A DNA stretch of 64,000 nucleotides from Saposhnikovia divaricata (taxonomy: Eukaryota > Streptophyta > Magnoliopsida > Apiales > Apiaceae), in the NCBI GenBank assembly GCA_036435485.1, contig CM071596.1, positions 66,699,001-66,763,000 of the forward strand, given 5' to 3'. Below the pieces are notes generated by a model that saw nothing but the letters and a program-made list of their open reading frames with translations, ran no database searches and had not been told where the DNA came from. Below, piece by piece: positions 10,725 to 21,815 of this stretch. How positions within the stretch are numbered: position 1 is the first letter of the stretch; every line of letters starts with the position of its first letter. The translations under genes and the position numbers were made by a program.

Positions 10725-12005
10725 TCAAGCATCGTGAGAAGGATCCAAGGGTGGATCCCGAGAACTAGTGCAACCATGAGCCATCATCGAAGCATAAAAC
10801 TGCTCCATCCACTCTCGATGCTCAGAAAACCTCATATCAACATGGTCCTTGATGGATTGCTCCATGCGTTGTAAGTAGGCCCGTTGAGGTTCAGAAAACT
10901 CTTCGGCATGACTATGAGAGGGAGATGCATGTCGATCTTCAGAAAGTAGCAAAGGCTCAGAAACCGGCTCCTCCTCGACTCGAGTAGGAGATGAAGGACA
11001 CTCGAGCTGAGATGATTTGTGTCCAGTCCATCGAAAATTATCAAAAGTCCCCGAGATGACCCCCATCTTCTTCAAAACACCAAAGTCAATAGTAGCTACG
11101 GGTTGGCCGCCCTCCATCCATGAAATAGGGGAGTTATCCCGATCAAGAATCCCTAGCTTAGTAGCAATTCGGGTGATAAACCCGCCAAAGATAAGGGAAC
11201 CCTTCCCTTTACGCCGAGTTAGCTCCAACAACCGGGAAGAGAATACATACCCCCAATCTACTAGAAACTCATCATACAACCAATTGAGGAACCCAAGTTC
11301 TACCAAAGAAATGGCGCTATTTGAACCTTCATTACCATACAAAGAATGAACCATAACCCGATGAATATAGCACAAACTAGGGTCCTTGATTTTGGTGGAC
11401 TTAATCCGACCACCCGAAGGCCATTTAGTATCCGAAGAAATTTCACGCCAAAAAGAATACTGAAACCGAGTGGAAAATGTCCGGAAGCCTTGATTGTATT
11501 TCCACCCAAACCACTCACAAATCTCCTCCAAACGAACACTAAACCACATACCCATCATCCTAAAAGTGAAGCGAAAGGGTACGCTTAACTCATTCACAAC
11601 TTCAACATCACACTTCACGGTAGTAAAGAATTCATAGACCAAAGCCGGACAAGTCGGCTCATCCATATATAACCATGAAGGCCAACCGGAAGTAGTCAAA
11701 ATTTTCTCAACATTGTCCCAAATATCAAGCTTTTCCATGACATGCTTATCAAAATAGCGAAAAGGCAAAACTTTAAGCGATGAAATGGAATTATACCTCT
11801 CAAGATCATCACCGGAGAATGACAAACTAGGCTTAGCAGAGTGCAAGTCAAGCCCGTAATTTGAAGGTGGTAATGGGAGACCCGATTCGTCACATTCCTT
11901 GTGAGTTAGAAAAATGTGAGGCTCCGAAGATGAAGAAGTGGTATTTTGATGCTTAGATTGAACTTGTCCCTTGTTTTTACCACGCTTAGAAGCAACACCA
12001 CTCAT
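10725..12005 (-). CDS. Athila ORF downstream of pol (env-like position)
   Basis: A 426-residue intact ORF lies 3' of pol on the sense strand, the place where Athila elements carry an extra, env-like reading frame. The N-terminus is Ser/Lys-rich. The middle (about residues 75-290) is rich in Trp and aromatic residues, as in the plant transposon-protein family often annotated Athila ORF-1. The C-terminus (about 350-426) is polar. I see no convincing signal peptide or membrane segment, so an envelope function is not supported here. Its role is unknown. The first ATG of the frame gives MSGVASKRGK and is the natural start. About 2.5 kb of noncoding DNA separates it from pol. Confidence 0.75.
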   Translation of the reverse strand: MSGVASKRGKNKGQVQSKHQNTTSSSSEPHIFLTHKECDESGLPLPPSNYGLDLHSAKPSLSFSGDDLERYNSISSLKVLPFRYFDKHVMEKLDIWDNVEKILTTSGWPSWLYMDEPTCPALVYEFFTTVKCDVEVVNELSVPFRFTFRMMGMWFSVRLEEICEWFGWKYNQGFRTFSTRFQYSFWREISSDTKWPSGGRIKSTKIKDPSLCYIHRVMVHSLYGNEGSNSAISLVELGFLNWLYDEFLVDWGYVFSSRLLELTRRKGKGSLIFGGFITRIATKLGILDRDNSPISWMEGGQPVATIDFGVLKKMGVISGTFDNFRWTGHKSSQLECPSSPTRVEEEPVSEPLLLSEDRHASPSHSHAEEFSEPQRAYLQRMEQSIKDHVDMRFSEHREWMEQFYASMMAHGCTSSRDPPLDPSHDA

Positions 12006-12532
12006 GATTAGTAAATCCCGGCTTCAAATAACAAACCAAATAACCACCCAACAAAAATACCGAACAAAACCACAATGATGACCAACAATTTGACAATAAT
12101 CCCACAATCAATCCGCAACCAGATTCAACACCAAAAATTGCAAGCCCCGAAGTGAAATGAAGTCACACACCGCAAAGACCCAAGCTACAATAATCAACGA
12201 CACGACAATACACCCCTCAAAGCTAATTAATTACACTAATTAAGGGTATGGAAATATTAAAACTAATTATTTTTTTATTTTTTTATTTTATTATGAAAAG
12301 AAGAAAAAGAAAAATTAAATAATTAACCAAATAATAATAAAATCAAAAATCAAATTCTAAAGTGAATAAAAAAATTAATAAAATAAAAAAAATTGAAAAT
12401 TAAATTAAAAATTAAAATAAAATAACTAAGCAAGTAATAATAAAAGAAAAAAATCAAAATTTAAAATCAAAATTCAAATTAAATTGAAAATAAAACAAAA
12501 GATTAAATAAAATTTAAGAAATCAAATAAACA

Positions 12533-12586
<54 letters not shown>

Positions 12587-14532
12587 CTAACTAATTAATA
12601 ATAAAATCAAATTTCAAAAATCACATTCAAAGCTCAAAATTAAAACGATCAATAAAAATAAATGAAATGAAACTAAAACTAAACAAAACAAAATAAAATA
12701 TAAACAAAAATATATAAAAAAAATACACAAAACGGGGGGGGGGGGGGTTTATTGTGTTTAACACGGGAGAAAGGCCGGTTTGGGGGAAACGGTTCGAGAG
12801 TGTGGACTGTTGGTGAATTGATCGAACGGAGGGAGAGTGGTGGTAGAGGATGGTCGAGGTGTTGATTGTGAAGGGAGGAGGAATATAGGCGAAATGAGGT
12901 AGTGGTCAGTGGTGGAGGAATTGGCCGAGTGAATGGAAAATGGTGGTGACGAGAATTGAAGGAGTGGAGGACTGATGGGGCTGGGTGAATGGAGAGGATG
13001 AATATAGGAGGGGAGGGACTGTGGAACGTGCAGGTGAAAGATAGAGGTTGCAGTGTGTGTCGGGGCTGTTCCAGTGGTGTTGCAAAGTGCAGGCTAAACT
13101 CCAGGATTGCAACGGAACCAGGATGGGGCTGTGAAGAGAGATGTTAAAAGGGGCGAATTGCTGGATGTCGGGGGAGGGGAAGATGGTTGTGGAAGGGTGT
13201 GGATTGAGATGTGGGATGCGTAGGAGGAAGGGGCTGAAGTGGCTCAACAGGGTTCGGATGCGGTCGAAGGGGTGGGAGCTGCGAACGGACGAGAGGAGAT
13301 TTGAGGAGAAGGGAGGGGGGAAGGGTGAGGGAGGGTTGCAGGTGGCAGGGGAGGAGATAGCGATTGTTGGATGTGTGGGTAGAATGGAAGAGATGGTGGG
13401 ATGTTTGGAACGGACGGAGTTGGGAATGGGTGGCTGTTAAAGGAAATTGGTGGAGGCGCAGAAATGGAGGTGGTGCGAATGGCGGCAGATAGGAGAGGAG
13501 GTGGACAGTGTGGTGCTGTTTGTATGCAGTGGAGAAGGCGGAAAGGGGATGAAGGGGTGGTGATTAAAGGCAGGAGAGAGATGGACTGCTAGAATTGGTA
13601 AGGCGATGAAGATGTCGCGAGATGGAGGTGTGCAGGTGGGTAATGGAGGGGGTGGAGTGGAGGCAGGGGGCGGAGTTGAAAATGGAGGATGAAAGGAAGA
13701 GGTTGAAATGGGTGGATGGATGGCTGGATTGTTTGAAGTTTTGGATCGATAATGGACAGATCTGAAAAGTGATGAGTGAAAAAGGGGTGGGAGGAAAGAG
13801 TAGGAATTGTTTTTGTTCTGCTTTTGATTTTCTATTTTATGAGCTGTACTGCCAGTACGAGAAATGGGTAGTACTTTGAGAATTGCCCTCATTTTGAACT
13901 AAGCTCTCGAAAGAACCCTCAAAATCTTGTACAGGCTGTTGCACGGCTTGCTGCACGGTCTGTAGCCCGTACGATAGCCCGTACAGTCCTGAAAATTTAC
14001 AAAATTGAATTTTTTTTTATTTTTTATTTTTAGAAAATTTCCACAGATCCTTGAATGCTTGAACAAAATATTAATTCCTGAAAACATGGAACAAACACAT
14101 CAAGGTACGAGTGGAACAAACATAAAAAATTATAAAAATGAGAATTAACGATACTAAATATTATTGTGCGGGGAGTTATTATTATTATATATATCTATAT
14201 ATATATAATTTTTTTTTATTTTTTATTATTATTATTTTTTTATTTTGAAAATCTATTATAAAATTCATTAATCACACCACAAAAATACATAATAATTGAC
14301 TAAAGAATATTTTTGGTTGTTTTTTTTTATGAATTAAAATAAATGAAAAAGAAATCCCCACTCACTAATATTTAGATCAATCCTCAAACCTACACAAACT
14401 TATCGCACGCATAATATATAAATAAATGCGTACCTTGGGTTGCCTCCCAATTAGCGCCTTTGTTTAATGTCGTTGGCTCGACTTCCCCGATGTGCCTCGA
14501 AGCACCAACACACAAACTAACATAAGATAAAC
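12006..14532 (-). other. noncoding spacer between pol and the env-like ORF
   Basis: No believable gene is present. On the plus strand it falls into two blocks. Positions 12240-12733 are almost only A and T, with an (AAT)n run at 12532-12585. Next come 14 consecutive G residues (12734-12747) and about 1.1 kb of G-rich, C-poor DNA (to about 13860). A CGTACGG/GCCCGTACAG cluster at 13921-13992 resembles the LTR palindromes. 14160-14250 is a TA/T-rich low-complexity run. Confidence 0.7.
12532..12585. repeat. (AAT)n microsatellite
   Basis: About 18 uninterrupted AAT trinucleotides lie within the A/T-rich part of the Athila spacer. Confidence 0.95.
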
Positions 14533-17500
14533 TCATCCATGAAGGGAATCCGCTAATGAGATGACATCAACGGTGGATTCTTGAAATCCCTCATAGAAAG
14601 GTTTGAGACGGTGACCATTCACCTTGAATTCTTTATCGGTAGATAAACTTCGCAAATCCACCGCTCCATGAGGGTAGATTTTCACAACAACAAATGGGCC
14701 CAACCAACGAGATCGAAGCTTCCCGGGCATTAACTTGAGACGTGAGTTGTAGAGAAGAACCTTTTGCCCAACATAAAATGATTTAGGAACAAGCGAACGA
14801 TCATGGAAGTCCTTAACTCTAGCCTTATACGATTGCGCATCCTCATAGGCATTGTTACGAATTTCCTCCAATTCAAGCAAGTTAAGTTTCCGATGAGCCC
14901 CGACAACATTTAGATCCATATTGCAAGCCTTGATTGCCCAATAAGCTTTGTGCTCTAACTCAACGGGAAGATGACAAGATTTACCAAAAACCAACTTGTA
15001 TGGGGACATGCCAATAGGAGTTTTGAATGTCGTTCTATAGGCCCATAAAGCATCTTCAAGACGAACACACCAATCCTTCCTTGAAGGTTTCACCACCTTC
15101 TCAAGAATAGACTTAATCTCCCGATTAGAAACTTCGGCTTGACCATTAGATTGAGGATGATAAGCCGTTGCCATTCGATGATAGACCCCGTAAGATTTAA
15201 GAAGATTTCCCACCAATTTGTTATAGAAATGGGTACCTTGGTCACTTATGATAGCCTTAGGAACACCAAATCGATTGAAGACTTGAGATTTGAGAAATGC
15301 AACAACCGCCTTACCATCATCCGATTTTGTTGCCTTGGCCTCCACCCACTTAGAGACATAATCAACGGCCAAGAGAATATAGAGATTTCCATTAGAAGAA
15401 GATGGAAATGGCCCAATAAAATCAATTCCCCAAACATCAAAGATTTCTACCACAATAATTGGAGTTTGGGGCATTTCATTCCTTTTTGCAATATTTCCGG
15501 TTCTTTGACAAGGCTCACATTGCTTACAAAAATCGTGAGAGTCACGAAAAAGTGTTGGCCATATAAATCCACATTCAAACACCTTTCTTGCTGTTCGATC
15601 TTTTCCAAAATGACCTCCACAAGCATATGAATGACAAAATTGAAGAATTGAAGCAATTTCCGACTCTGGAACACACCTTCTTAAAACTTGATCCGCACAA
15701 TGTTTCCAAAGATAAGGATCATCCCAAATGTAGTGTTTGGCTTCACTTCTTAACTTCTCCCTTTGATACTTAGGCATGCCATTAGGAAAAGTTTTGCATA
15801 CAAGGTAGTTAACAAGATCCGCATACCACGGCACCTCGCTTTGAATTCCAAATAAGTGCTCATCCGGAAATAATTCTTGAAGGGGAGAAGCATCTTCATC
15901 CCTCACAAGTCGACTCAAGTGGTCCGCCACTAAGTTCTCGGCACCTATTTTATCTTTGATTTCTAAGTCAAATTCTTGAAGGAGAAGAATCCACCGAATC
16001 AACCTAGGCTTTGACTCTTTTTTCGCCAAGAGATGTCTTAAGGCGGCATGATCCGTGTATATGATGACTTTGTAACCAAGAAGATATGAACGAAACTTGT
16101 CAAGAGCAAAGACAATAGCAAGCAATTCCTTCTCGGTGGTGGTATAGTTCACTTGGGCGGAATTGAGTGTGCGAGAGGCATAATAAATCACATGAGAGCG
16201 TTTGTCAACCTTTTGCCCTAACACCGCACCAATCGCATAATTGCTAGCATCACACATAATCTCAAAAGGAAGAGACCAATCCGGAGCCTTAATGATAGGA
16301 GCCGAAGTTAAAGCTTCCTTGAGATGGTCAAAAGCCACCTTGCATTTTTCGTCAATTTTAAACTCTACATCCTTTTGTAGAAGAGATGATAGGGGAAGAG
16401 CAACCTTGGAAAAATCCTTGATAAACCTTCTATAGAAACCGGCATGACCAAGAAAAGACCGCACATCCTTGACATTTGAAGGGTACGGAAGACTTGCAAT
16501 AATATCAACTTTTTCTTTGTCCACTTCAATGCCCTTCCTAGACACAATATGCCCTAATACAATACCTTCTTGGACCATGAAATGACATTTTTCATAGTTG
16601 AGAACTAGATTAGTCTCCAAGCATCGATCCAAGGCATGTGTAAGAATTTGAAGACATTCATCAAAAGAATCACCCGAAATAGAGAAATCATCCATAAAGA
16701 CTTCAATTCCATTCTCTATCATGTCGGAGAAAATACTCACCATACACCTTTGAAAAGTTGCGGGAGCACCACATAAGCCAAATGAGAGTTTACGAAATGC
16801 AAACGTGCCAAAAGGACAAGTGAATGTGGTTTTGTCCTGATCTTCGGGAGCAATGACAATTTGATGATATCCACTAAATCCATCTAGAAAGCAATAAAAT
16901 TCCTTCCCGGCTAACCTCTCTAACATTTGATCAATGAAAGGAAGAGGAAAATGGTCTTTCCGAGTTACCGCATTCAACTTGCGATAATCTATGCACATTC
17001 GCCACCCATTTTGGACTCGGGTAGACACAAGCTCACCCTTAAGATTTTCCTCAAGCGTGATACCCGCCTTCTTAGGAACACAATGTACCGGACTCACCCA
17101 TTCGCTATCCGAGATTGGAAAAATGATACCCACATCAAGTAGCTTGAGAATCTCTTTTTTAACAACTTCCATCATTGCCGGGTTAAGTCTTCTTTGAGGG
17201 TCTCTAGTAGGTTTAGCTCCGTCTTCGAAGAGTATACGATGCATGCAAGTGGAGGGACTAATACCCTTAATATCGGCAATGGTCCACCCAATAGCACTAT
17301 TATGATCCTTAAGAACCCGCAAGAGGCGTTCTTCATGTACATTACTCAAATTAGAAGCTATGATTACGGGAAAAGTCTCATTGTCCCCAAGATAAGCATA
17401 TTTGAGATGATTAGGCAATACTTTCAATTCCAAAGTAGGAGGATTCTCAATAGAAGGGAGTAATTTAGAATAAGACAGGAGAAGATCAATTTTTGCAAGA

Positions 17501-19719
17501 TCACACCTTTGGGGTAAAGGTTGCAATACATTGAGCTCCATAATTGCCTCATTGGCCTCTTCCGAAATAGGGAATCCATCATCTTCAATTACACACCCCT
17601 CGATAACTACTTGGAGAGCTTCTTTATTTCCCATGTCAAAAGCTTGTTGGGCTAAACCATCTATGACATCAATGGAGCAAATTGAGTGTGACTCACTAGG
17701 AAATTTCATGGCATCATAGATATTGAATTTGACAACTTCATCGCCAAACTCCATAGTGAGAGAACCATCATCCATATTAATCTTGGTCTTCGCCGTTTTT
17801 AAGAATGGACGCCCAAAAAGAATTGGTGCCGACTTGATGTTAGATGGACCATCTTCCATTTTCAAGATGTAAAAGTCAGCGGGGAAAACCATTTGGTCAA
17901 CATGAACAAGCACATCTTCAATTACCCCTTCGGGATAGGCATTAGATCTATCCGCGAGTTGAATGATCACATTTGTATTCTCGAGTGCCACCAAATTTAA
18001 AGTTTGGAATATGGAAAGGGGCATCACATTGATTGAGGCACCCAAATCAAGCATAGCTCTTTCAAAGAATTTACCTCCAATCTTGCAAGGAATAGTAAAT
18101 GTGCCCGGATCCGAACATTTTTGAGGTAACCTCCTTTGAATCACGGCCGAGACATTCTCATCCACCACTATAGTTTCATCACCTCTTAACTTCCTTTTGT
18201 TAGTACACAAATCTTTGAGAAACTTTGCATACCTTGGAACTTGGTTTATGGCATCTAGTAACGGGAGAGTGATTTCCACTTTTCGGAATGTCTCAAGCAT
18301 TTCTTTGTCAACAATGTCTTTCTTTGGTTTAGAAAATTTGGAAGGGAATGGAGGTCGAATAACCACATCATAATCAATAAACCTTGGCTTCTTTGCTTGT
18401 GGAACGTCCTCTTGAACACTTTCCTTTTTACCCACATCAACTTTCTCTTCCTCAATTTCCATCTCATCTTCAAGGTTTTCATCATTAGCCCCCAAGATGT
18501 CATCATTTTCAACCTTTCCATTTTCATTATCATTCACCATCTTACCCTTGGCGTTAGCATGAAGGTCCTCCAATTCTTTCCCACACCTCAAGGTCATGGC
18601 ACTAGCATTTTCTTTGGGGTTCACCTCCGTTTGAGAAGGAAGTTGCCTAGAGCCTTGGCTTTGCAATCGATTCACGGTTGTGGCTAGTTGGCTCATTTGC
18701 TTCTCCAAGTTGGATATATTTTGAGAAGTGCTATTTTGAAATTGGATGTTATTCGTCGCCAATTGCTTCATCATTTCTTCAAGTGATGACAATGTAGATG
18801 AAGAAGACCCTTGATGGTCTTGGGGATTATATTGAGATGGAGGTGGGGATGTTTGAAAATTTTGATTTGGACGTTTTTGTGGGTATGAAGGAGGATTTTG
18901 TTGATGTTGGGTGTTGTAAGTATTTGGATTTTGGGGTTGGTATTGGTTAGAGTTTGGTGTGTTGGGGTTTCCATATCGAAAATTTGGGTGGTCTCTCCAA
19001 CCGGGATTGTAGGTGTTACTATAGGGGTCATACTTCCTTTGAGATGGTTGTCCCGAAAAACCTCCAATAGCATTAATCTCTTCGGGTTGTTGAAATGATA
19101 GGCATTCATTGGTAGCATGATCCGACATATTGCAAACACCACAATACTTTTGTTGTTGTTGGAGATTCCCAACGGCTAATTGACGAACCAATGATGTAAG
19201 ATCCGAGATTTGGCCCTCTAACCTTTGAGTTGACACCTCATTCACGGAAGGATTCTTGACATGCACTTGACGATCCCCAAATTGGCGGGAATTTTCGGCA
19301 ATCTTGGTTATTAACTTTCTAGCTTCCTCCGGCGTTTTATCCACAAGAACTCCACCACTTGAAGCATCAAGGTGCAATTTAGCACTATATTCCAAGCCTC
19401 CATAGAAGTAGTGAATGAGCAACTCTTCCGATATCAAGTGTGGAGGACAACTTTGACAAAGCTTTTGAAACCTTTCCCAATACTCATACAATGTTTCTCC
19501 AGAGTATTGCCGAATGCCACAAATTTCTTTGGAGATGCCCGTAGCCTTTGAGGTAGGGAAGAATTTCCCCAAGAAAGCACTTCGCATTTGCTCCCATGTA
19601 GTGATTGAGTTGGCAAGAAGGTAAAATAGCCATGCCTTGGCATTGTCTCTCAAGGAAAGGGAAATGCTTTCAACTTCACTTGTTCTTCCGTAGCATTGTT
19701 TGGCCTCATTGAAGAACAT
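14533..19719 (-). CDS. Athila-type Gag (most) and Pol polyprotein
   Basis: This 1728-residue open frame encodes the bulk of Gag and all of Pol. Residues about 20-150 are the retrotransposon Gag core. A C-x2-C-x4-H-x4-C knuckle (CGVCNMSDHATNEC) is near 193-206. The aspartic protease motif LDLGAS is near 555, and the reverse transcriptase catalytic FMDDFSI near 1005. RNase H (MCDASNYAIG) is near 1155. Integrase has a zinc-binding HHCC region (about 1366-1402) and a D-D-E triad at about 1428, 1491 and 1527. No stop interrupts pol. The apparent ATG is not the true start: Gag begins in another frame at 20114 and shifts into this one near 19655. Confidence 0.9.
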   Translation of the reverse strand: MFFNEAKQCYGRTSEVESISLSLRDNAKAWLFYLLANSITTWEQMRSAFLGKFFPTSKATGISKEICGIRQYSGETLYEYWERFQKLCQSCPPHLISEELLIHYFYGGLEYSAKLHLDASSGGVLVDKTPEEARKLITKIAENSRQFGDRQVHVKNPSVNEVSTQRLEGQISDLTSLVRQLAVGNLQQQQKYCGVCNMSDHATNECLSFQQPEEINAIGGFSGQPSQRKYDPYSNTYNPGWRDHPNFRYGNPNTPNSNQYQPQNPNTYNTQHQQNPPSYPQKRPNQNFQTSPPPSQYNPQDHQGSSSSTLSSLEEMMKQLATNNIQFQNSTSQNISNLEKQMSQLATTVNRLQSQGSRQLPSQTEVNPKENASAMTLRCGKELEDLHANAKGKMVNDNENGKVENDDILGANDENLEDEMEIEEEKVDVGKKESVQEDVPQAKKPRFIDYDVVIRPPFPSKFSKPKKDIVDKEMLETFRKVEITLPLLDAINQVPRYAKFLKDLCTNKRKLRGDETIVVDENVSAVIQRRLPQKCSDPGTFTIPCKIGGKFFERAMLDLGASINVMPLSIFQTLNLVALENTNVIIQLADRSNAYPEGVIEDVLVHVDQMVFPADFYILKMEDGPSNIKSAPILFGRPFLKTAKTKINMDDGSLTMEFGDEVVKFNIYDAMKFPSESHSICSIDVIDGLAQQAFDMGNKEALQVVIEGCVIEDDGFPISEEANEAIMELNVLQPLPQRCDLAKIDLLLSYSKLLPSIENPPTLELKVLPNHLKYAYLGDNETFPVIIASNLSNVHEERLLRVLKDHNSAIGWTIADIKGISPSTCMHRILFEDGAKPTRDPQRRLNPAMMEVVKKEILKLLDVGIIFPISDSEWVSPVHCVPKKAGITLEENLKGELVSTRVQNGWRMCIDYRKLNAVTRKDHFPLPFIDQMLERLAGKEFYCFLDGFSGYHQIVIAPEDQDKTTFTCPFGTFAFRKLSFGLCGAPATFQRCMVSIFSDMIENGIEVFMDDFSISGDSFDECLQILTHALDRCLETNLVLNYEKCHFMVQEGIVLGHIVSRKGIEVDKEKVDIIASLPYPSNVKDVRSFLGHAGFYRRFIKDFSKVALPLSSLLQKDVEFKIDEKCKVAFDHLKEALTSAPIIKAPDWSLPFEIMCDASNYAIGAVLGQKVDKRSHVIYYASRTLNSAQVNYTTTEKELLAIVFALDKFRSYLLGYKVIIYTDHAALRHLLAKKESKPRLIRWILLLQEFDLEIKDKIGAENLVADHLSRLVRDEDASPLQELFPDEHLFGIQSEVPWYADLVNYLVCKTFPNGMPKYQREKLRSEAKHYIWDDPYLWKHCADQVLRRCVPESEIASILQFCHSYACGGHFGKDRTARKVFECGFIWPTLFRDSHDFCKQCEPCQRTGNIAKRNEMPQTPIIVVEIFDVWGIDFIGPFPSSSNGNLYILLAVDYVSKWVEAKATKSDDGKAVVAFLKSQVFNRFGVPKAIISDQGTHFYNKLVGNLLKSYGVYHRMATAYHPQSNGQAEVSNREIKSILEKVVKPSRKDWCVRLEDALWAYRTTFKTPIGMSPYKLVFGKSCHLPVELEHKAYWAIKACNMDLNVVGAHRKLNLLELEEIRNNAYEDAQSYKARVKDFHDRSLVPKSFYVGQKVLLYNSRLKLMPGKLRSRWLGPFVVVKIYPHGAVDLRSLSTDKEFKVNGHRLKPFYEGFQESTVDVISLADSLHG

Positions 19720-20114
19720 ACCATTTCAAATTCTTGAAGATGCCTAAAAGGATCTTCTGTGCCTTCACCTCCAAACTTGGGAAGGAGGGCAATAAGACCA
19801 CCCTTTAGCTCAAATGGTTGTCCTCCCGGAAATACAATGCACAATGGTAGTTGAACGGAGCTAGGAGAAGCAATCTCCTTGAGTGTGCGTTGATTAGGAT
19901 TTTCCATGACTTGATCAATGTTGTCGTCCGGTGATGAGATAGGACTAACAAGGGGAGGACCCTCGTTCAACTCCTCTTCCTCTTCCGAAGGTGAACTAGA
20001 AATAAATTGACTTGATGAATCTATATTGGCACTTGAATTCCTTTGATTCCTTCGCAAGAGTCTCTCGGGATTAGATGAATACGCAAGATCACCTAAACAA
20101 GAGGATCGAGTCAT
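19650..20114 (-). pseudogene. 5' part of Athila gag, frameshifted from the rest
   Basis: This frame holds the N-terminus of Gag. It starts MTRSS, has a Ser/Glu-rich linker, then the conserved stretch GGEGTEDPFRHLQEFEMVCS. It hits a stop at 19650-19652 because one base appears to be missing just before the conserved Gag motif that continues in the overlapping frame. I take the ATG at 20114 rather than the one three codons upstream, since MTRSS is the usual kind of Athila start. The frameshift should block Gag-Pol from this copy unless bypassed. Confidence 0.75.
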
Positions 20115-20217
20115 ACATAGCAAAAATTTCTAAAATCAAGAAAAATAGATAAATATGCACAACGGAACTAAAATATTCACAATTTTATACGCGCACTAAT
20201 ATTGAACTAAAACTAGT

Positions 20218-20240
20218 TCCCCGGCAGCGGCGTCAAAATT
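20218..20240 (-). promoter_or_regulatory. primer-binding site of the Athila-type element
   Basis: On the sense strand, directly after the 5' LTR, the sequence reads AATTTTGACGCCGCTGCCGG. It resembles the Asp-tRNA-type primer site common in the Athila/Tat branch, with a one-base variant in the middle. Confidence 0.75.
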
Positions 20241-21536
20241 TGGCCACGCCCGTCGTCGACGCGCCAAATTGAAAGATAAATGTTTATGCTCTACTATGTT
20301 CGCACTTAACTATAAAATATAACAAATGTGGCAAGTAGGGATCGAACCCAAGGGAATAGCTTTCAATACTAGTGTAAGGTAAAATGGTGGGGGTTTTTGA
20401 GTTGGTTGTGGTGTTTTATCAAACACCTTAAATACAATAAATACTTTGCTAGAGAAATATGATTAAGAAACTTACAATTATCCGATTTTTACCAATACAA
20501 CAAACACAATGAGTTAATTAGCAAGATAAAGAGATATTTGACCCAAGGATTATGGAAACTCAAGTTCTTCACCCATACACATATAAGCAAGATTTAATCA
20601 ACTCTACCTAACCAAGATAATTGGTGAAGCACACAATCACTTATTTCTCTTCTAAAAACACTAATTTAGTGAAGCACATAAATTAGTTCTCTTGATAATA
20701 GCAACCAATAATGAAGCACTACTAGTTTAACCAAATCAAGGAATCAAACAAAGAGAGGCTAGGACAAACCCAAGGATGAGAAGTTCAACCTAGGTATTTG
20801 CACTTGAATTTTGTGGATTTAGGTACACTAAATCTTGTGTTACTATAATGAATGCACTAACAATTACGGATTAGCACAAACAATTAGCAATTAAAATTAC
20901 AAGAAGAGTAAGGTGAAGCAACTTACAATCTCCAAGCAAAATCATAAACAATACAACACAAATATTCAAGATAGAGTGAAATAGATCTTACTTAAATGAA
21001 ATGGGTTTTGATACAAGAGCTCCTCCTTGAGCCAAATATATGAAGTTAGTTACTCATAATCAATGCTAGATTATGAGTAATTGATGTTTTTCTCTCTACT
21101 TGACTAATCCTAATTTGGTTCTTGAAGAGGCTAAGCAAGGAGGCAAGAATAAGATGTGTAGATGTGATATTATGTTAAGAGATGATATGTTCATTTAATA
21201 CTCAGCAGCTCCGTACGGCCTGCTGTACGGCCGTACAGCTGCCCGTACGAAAATTCTGCTCCATTGAACGGCCTGTTGAACGGCCGTACAGCTGCCCGTA
21301 CGAGATAAAATCTTCAATATAATGCATTAAACACCTCCCGGCATCACGAGTTTGCATCTTCTAACTTCCCTCTTGAATAATCTTCGCTTTCAAGCCCAAA
21401 ATAATCCATCTTTTCAACAATTAAGCATGAGGCACTGAAAGATGAAAAACATAACAAATATTAATAAAACAACATTCGAAACTAACAAAAATGCAGAAGA
21501 ATAAAAGACAAAACGTGTATAAAATACACGTTATCA
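20241..21536 (-). repeat. 5' LTR of the Athila-type element
   Basis: It is 1296 bp, nearly identical to 7728-9023, and should carry the promoter for minus-strand element transcription. The palindrome-rich GTACGGCCGTAC units are at about 21206-21305. Confidence 0.95.
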
Positions 21537-21540
21537 GTCT

Positions 21541-21815
21541 AATGAATGACTTGATTGCTTATCAGAAATAGTGATAGTTAGAGAATCAATGACTTGTTAC
21601 ATACAAAGCATATAGATAAGTTGTGAAAATTCCAAGAAAAATTTGATTTTAGTGAGAGAAAAATGGTACCTTGTAGAAGTCAAAAATATTGGATGACACC
21701 GTATGAAAAAGTCAATTGTATAGTGGTACCGTTAAGAATAATCTAATGTCCGACTAACGTTTGCTTGACAGAATGATATATAAAATGGATGAAGCCAAAA
21801 GTACAGTGGTACTCA
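21541..21815 (-). repeat. right arm of the long inverted repeat
   Basis: It is the inverted partner of 6832-7094. The Athila element inserted at its inner edge. The outer end lies about 460 bp upstream of the first host gene's ATG. Confidence 0.65.

Larger units (their letters stand above)
7728..21536 (-). mobile_element. Athila-type Ty3/gypsy LTR retrotransposon, full length
   Basis: Two 1296-bp LTRs (7728-9023 and 20241-21536) bound a minus-strand element. Its 5-bp target duplication GTCTA lies at 7723-7727 and 21537-21541. In sense order it has 5' LTR, primer-binding site, gag, pol, a noncoding spacer, an env-like ORF, a 1.6-kb 3' noncoding region, polypurine tract and 3' LTR. By eye I count about 11 substitutions and no length change between LTRs, so the insertion is recent. 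A one-base deletion in gag (near 19655) separates the gag start from the rest of the gag-pol frame, so this copy is probably not autonomous as it stands. Confidence 0.95.
6832..21815. mobile_element. long-terminal-inverted-repeat element, disrupted
   Basis: About 265 bp at 6832-7094 matches, inverted, 21541-21815; both arms contain CCACTGTACTTTTGGCTTCA. Only about 0.6 kb lies between the arms apart from the Athila insertion, and most of that is a hairpin MITE and a microsatellite. Arm length suggests a Mutator-like non-autonomous element. I see no clear target duplication, so the outer limits are approximate. Confidence 0.55.

Noticed and set aside
13141..13892. Open frames on both strands in the G-rich Athila spacer
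   Set aside because: They arise from stop-poor skewed composition. The translations are low-complexity (Gly/Arg/Glu or Pro/Ser/His) with no domain.
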